NCBI RefSeq assembly: GCF_033115175.1
Contig: NC_084845.1
Span: 1,304,501-1,368,500, forward strand
Length of the DNA stretch: 64,000 bases
Direction: 5' to 3'
From: Lepus europaeus
Taxonomy: Eukaryota > Chordata > Mammalia > Lagomorpha > Leporidae
Part shown: piece after piece, positions 61,102 to 64,000 of the stretch
Layout: the number at the start of each line of letters is the position of its first letter
How positions within the stretch are numbered: position 1 is the stretch's first letter
Position numbers and translations under genes: made by a program
The notes under the pieces: generated by a model
What the model was told of the DNA's origin: nothing
The model's database searches: none
Seen by the model: the letters and a program-made list of their open reading frames with translations, nothing else

Positions 61102-61340
61102 AGGTTTAAGACTGTACAAAAAGTGACTCACCTTGCTCCTTGCTGGATCTCTCTCTCCCTCTCTCTCTTTTTTTTTTTTTTTTTTTTTGACTCAGTTGGG
61201 AAGTAATTCTGAATGGCTGAGTGGAATACTGCTGAGTGGCTGAGGTTTAAGGCTGTGTAAAGAGCGACTCTCCCAGATTGCTCACTCACTTGCTCCTTGC
61301 TGGCTCGCTTTCTCTTTTTTTTTTTTTTGACTCAGTTGGG
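61102..61340 (-). repeat. Tandem units of about 100 bp in the L1 5' UTR
   Basis: Two copies at 61102-61200 and 61241-61340 share GGTTTAAG-CTGT, TTGCTCCTTGCTGG, a CT/T run and GACTCAGTTGGGA. This is a monomer-like arrangement in the promoter region. Confidence 0.7.
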
Positions 61341-61847
61341 AGTGGAGTTGAGGGTAGTTGAAATCTGGCCTCTGTAAGTATTCGTTTGATCTATCCCTGG
61401 GACCACACACAGAGTTTATGCAGCCCTCAATGTGTTCTCTAGTTTCGCTAAAGTTACTGAGTTTGGCTGTGCTTTACATATGTAAAATCACGGTGCTCTT
61501 TGTTTTGCTTGGTGAGTGAAGGGAGAGGCCTCTGTCCCCCCCCCCCCCAATGTCTCAGGTTTCTGAGGTTTTTGTCTTACCCTCCTCCGTTCCCGGGCTG
61601 GCGAGATTCTGTGGCTCTGGCTTGTCTCCCGCCGCTCGGCTCGTCTTGGTTGGTTTTCCACGCGATGGGCTCCCTGTAAGTCCTCTGTGTCACATCCACA
61701 AGATCCGGACGCGTTTCCTCTGCAGTTTTTTTCTTGAGTCTTTTCCTGAGGCTACAGTAATTCCACTTTTATGAAATTTTATTTTCCCAAACTAAGGCGC
61801 ACGTCCTCACTATCCGCCATCTTGGCTCCGCCCCGTTTTTGTTTTCT

Positions 61848-62692
61848 AAGATTGCCTTAGCTGTCCACCGTCTCTTGTGTTTCCATATGAATTTTAGCAT
61901 CTTTTTTTTTTCTAGATCTGAGAGGAATGTCATTGCTGTTTTGATTAGGATTGCTTTAAATCTGTAAATTACTTTGGGTAGTATGGACATTTTGATATTA
62001 TTCCAATTCCTGAACATGGGATGTTTTTCCCTTTTTTGTGTCTTATTCTGTTGCATTCTTTAATGTTTTGTAATTTTCATCATGGAGATCTTACACATAC
62101 TTCCTTGGTTAAATTTATTCCAAAGTACTTAATTTTTTGTTTTTTTTGTAGCTATTGTGAATGGGATTGATCTCAGAAGTTCTTTCTCAGCCATGATATT
62201 GTCTATATATACAAAAGTTATTGATTTTTGTGTGTTAATTAAGTATCCTGCAATTTAACCAAACTCTCCTAATAGTTTACCAGTAGTCTCTCAGTGTCCC
62301 TTTGATTTCTTTCTTTTTTTTTTTTTTTTTTTTTTTTTTGTATAATGGCTCTAAATAAAACTTACAGGACTATACTGAATAGCAGTGATGAAAATGGGCA
62401 TCTTTGGTTCCGGATAATATTGCAAATGCTTCCAATACTTACTCATTCAATAGGATGCTGGCTGTGGGTTTGTTGAATACTGCATTGATTGTGTTGAGGA
62501 ATGTTCCTTCTATACCCAATTTGCGTAAAGTTCTCATCATGAAAGGGTGTTGTGTTTTATCAGATGCATTCTCTGCATCTATTGGGATAACATATGGTTT
62601 TTATTCTTCAATTTGTTAAGGTGGTGTATCACACTTAACAGGTTTTCATATGTTGAACCATCCCTGCATACCAGGGATAAATATTCTCCATC
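61848..62692 (-). mobile_element. Older L1, ORF2 part, right of the young insertion
   Basis: Continues the fragment that ends at 54541 and matches the young L1 from about 57246 to 58150, including TTGAACCATCCCTGCATACC. It carries a T25 run and many changes. Similarity ends abruptly at GGGATAAAT, where the TCC tract begins. Confidence 0.82.
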
Positions 62693-63583
62693 TCCTCCTC
62701 CTCCTCCCCCCTCTCCTCACACCTCCTTCTCCCCCCTCTCCTCACACCTCCTTCTCCTCCTCCTCCTCCTCCTCCAGCTCCTCCATCTATTCCTCCTTGT
62801 CCTTCTCCTCCTCTTCTTTCTCGTTCTGCTTTTTCTCCTCTGCCTCCTTCATCACCTCAATCTCCAACTATTCTTCCTCCTCCTCCATCTCCTCATCCTT
62901 CTTGTCTATTTCCTCATCCTCCTCCTCTTGCCCCTCTTCTTCCTCCTCATCCTGCATCTCCTCCTCCTCCTCCATCTCCTCTTCCTACCTTCCTCTTTCT
63001 TCTCCACCTTTTTCTGTTCCTCCTCATCATCCCTCTCCTCCTACCCCTTCTCCTCCTCTCTCTCCTCCTCCTCTTCCGGCTTCTCCTCCTTCTCTGCCTC
63101 CTCCATCTCCTCCTCCTCTTCCATTTCCTCCTCTTCCTTCTTCTCATCCTCCTCCTCCTCCCCCATCCTCTCCTTGTCCTCCATCTCCTCCTCACCTTCC
63201 TTCTCTTCCATCTCCTCCTCCTCCTACTTCATATTTTCTTCCTCCATCTCTTCCTGCTTCTCCTTCTCATTGTCCTCCTCCCTCTCCTCCTCCTCCAGCG
63301 TCTTCATCTCCTCTCCCTCCTCCTCTTTCTATTCCTCCTCTGCCTCCATCTGCTCCTCCTCTTACTCCTCCTCTTTGTCTTCTTCCTGCTCCTCCATCTC
63401 CTCCTCCTCCTCCTCTTCCTCCTCTTCCTCCTCCTCTTCATCCTCCATCTCTTCCTCCATCTCCTCTTCCTTCTCTTCCTCCACCTTCTCCTCCGCCTTC
63501 TCCTCCTCCTCCATGTTTTCTTCCTCCATCTCTTCCTCCTTTTGCTTCTCTTTCTCCTCCGTGTCTTCCTCCTCCTCTAAGGT
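62693..63583. repeat. (TCC)n-based pyrimidine tract, about 0.9 kb
   Basis: Almost entirely C and T on the plus strand: TCC triplets mixed with TTC, CTT and CATC. Long serine/proline/leucine frames on the plus strand and glutamate/arginine frames on the minus strand are by-products. Long homopurine-homopyrimidine tracts can form triplex DNA and vary in length. Confidence 0.93.
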
Positions 63584-63589
63584 GACACA

Positions 63590-63935
63590 AGTTGGGCATG
63601 GTGTATCTGTTGTCAGCAGGGGAGAGAATGTGATAATGCCTGTTAGCATAATCACATTCTTACCTCCTCCCGTCCAAGGTGATCAGTGCCACAGTGGGTA
63701 CAGCCTTTATCCACAGAAAACATCTGTGCAGTCCTTGTGTGAGCATGGAATCGTCTGCAGTGACCCACCCCAGGCAGGCAGGGGGCTCTGAGCTTCAGAC
63801 GCCTCAGGGATTGCCCAGAGACCCAGCGACCCTCTCATGCTCTATCGTGCAGTCACAGGGTACAGAGGATCCCCTCTCTGCCCCATGAGCCTGCCCTGTC
63901 CATGGAGACAGCAGTGTCATTTCCACAGCCAGCTG
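63590..63935. other. Unidentified DNA after the TCC tract
   Basis: No recognised repeat or gene. Confidence 0.35.
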
Positions 63936-64000
63936 CTGGCGCCACAGGCAGAGGCTTATTAGCCCACTACGCCACAGCACCCTGCAGGTGGTAACTTTAC
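63936..64000 (-). mobile_element. C-repeat SINE ends at the window edge
   Basis: GCTGGCGCCACAGGCAGAGG through CTACGCCACAGCACC is the head end of a reverse SINE. CTGCAGGTGGTAACTTTAC begins another head-like piece. Confidence 0.6.

Larger units (their letters stand above)
54555..61834 (-). mobile_element. Young, nearly complete LINE-1, 7.3 kb, nested in an older L1
   Basis: On the minus strand the element begins GGGGCGGAGCCAAGATGGCG at 61834. It then has a 5' UTR of about 0.88 kb, ORF1, a 68-bp spacer, ORF2, a 3' UTR of about 1.45 kb with AATAAA (54578-54583 complement), and a poly-A. A perfect 13-bp duplication, GTTTTTGTTTTCT, flanks it at 54542-54554 and 61835-61847. ORF1 has one stop and ORF2 has two shifts, so this copy is probably not autonomous. 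Otherwise it has very few disabling changes and must be recent. Confidence 0.93.

Noticed and set aside
63362-63655. Glutamate-rich minus frame
   Set aside because: Reverse-strand reading of the same TCC tract.
62547-63791. Long plus-strand open frames of 414 and 311 codons
   Set aside because: They read TCC repeats as serine, proline or leucine. Open frames occur in all phases of the tract.

Overview
The window reads as lagomorph genomic DNA, most likely European rabbit (Oryctolagus) or a close relative. About fifty copies of the lagomorph-specific tRNA-derived C-repeat SINE (CSINE) fill it, in both A-rich-tailed and CTGCCTGTC-tailed subfamilies. The young LINE-1 at its right end has a 3' end of the rabbit type. 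Single-copy content is vertebrate: one vomeronasal type-1 receptor (V1R), one V1R pseudogene and two KRAB zinc-finger genes (KZFPs). V1R genes lying among KZFPs is the arrangement at human 19q13.43, so this is probably the rabbit equivalent of part of that cluster.

Layout. 1-768 (minus): 5' 256 codons of an open V1R, cut by the window edge. 769-12.1 kb: SINE-rich intergenic DNA with old L1 pieces and a small palindromic element. 12.1-12.7 kb (plus): broken V1R. 12.8-25.5 kb (plus): KZFP-A, with a CpG-island promoter, exon 1, an in-frame 39-nt exon, a KRAB-A exon and a terminal exon with 15 C2H2 fingers. A solo LTR lies antisense in its first intron. 25.5-36.6 kb: intergenic SINEs, an old L1 and a MaLR LTR. 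36.6-51 kb (plus): KZFP-B, with a CpG-island promoter preceded by duplicated interferon-response-like motifs, then exon 1, KRAB-A, KRAB-B and an 8-finger exon. Exon lengths, phases and sequence fit ZNF550. 51-53.8 kb: SINEs. 53.8-62.7 kb (minus): a nearly complete 7.3-kb young L1 inserted into an older L1 with a 13-bp target duplication. 62.7-63.6 kb: a 0.9-kb pyrimidine tract based on TCC. 63.6-64 kb: unidentified DNA and SINE ends.

How the parts relate. The two KZFPs are in tandem on the plus strand. Each would encode a nuclear DNA-binding repressor in which KRAB recruits TRIM28 and the fingers choose the target, typically transposon-derived DNA. The V1R would be a pheromone-type GPCR of vomeronasal neurons and has no functional link to its neighbours beyond shared clustering. 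No wholly new system was found. The most informative points are the hidden exons that complete both KZFP models, the modular finger array with recurring non-canonical linkers in KZFP-A, the broken last finger in both KZFPs, the paired ISRE-like sites of KZFP-B and the fine structure of the young L1. All splicing is inferred from sequence, and family calls are from memory without database searches.
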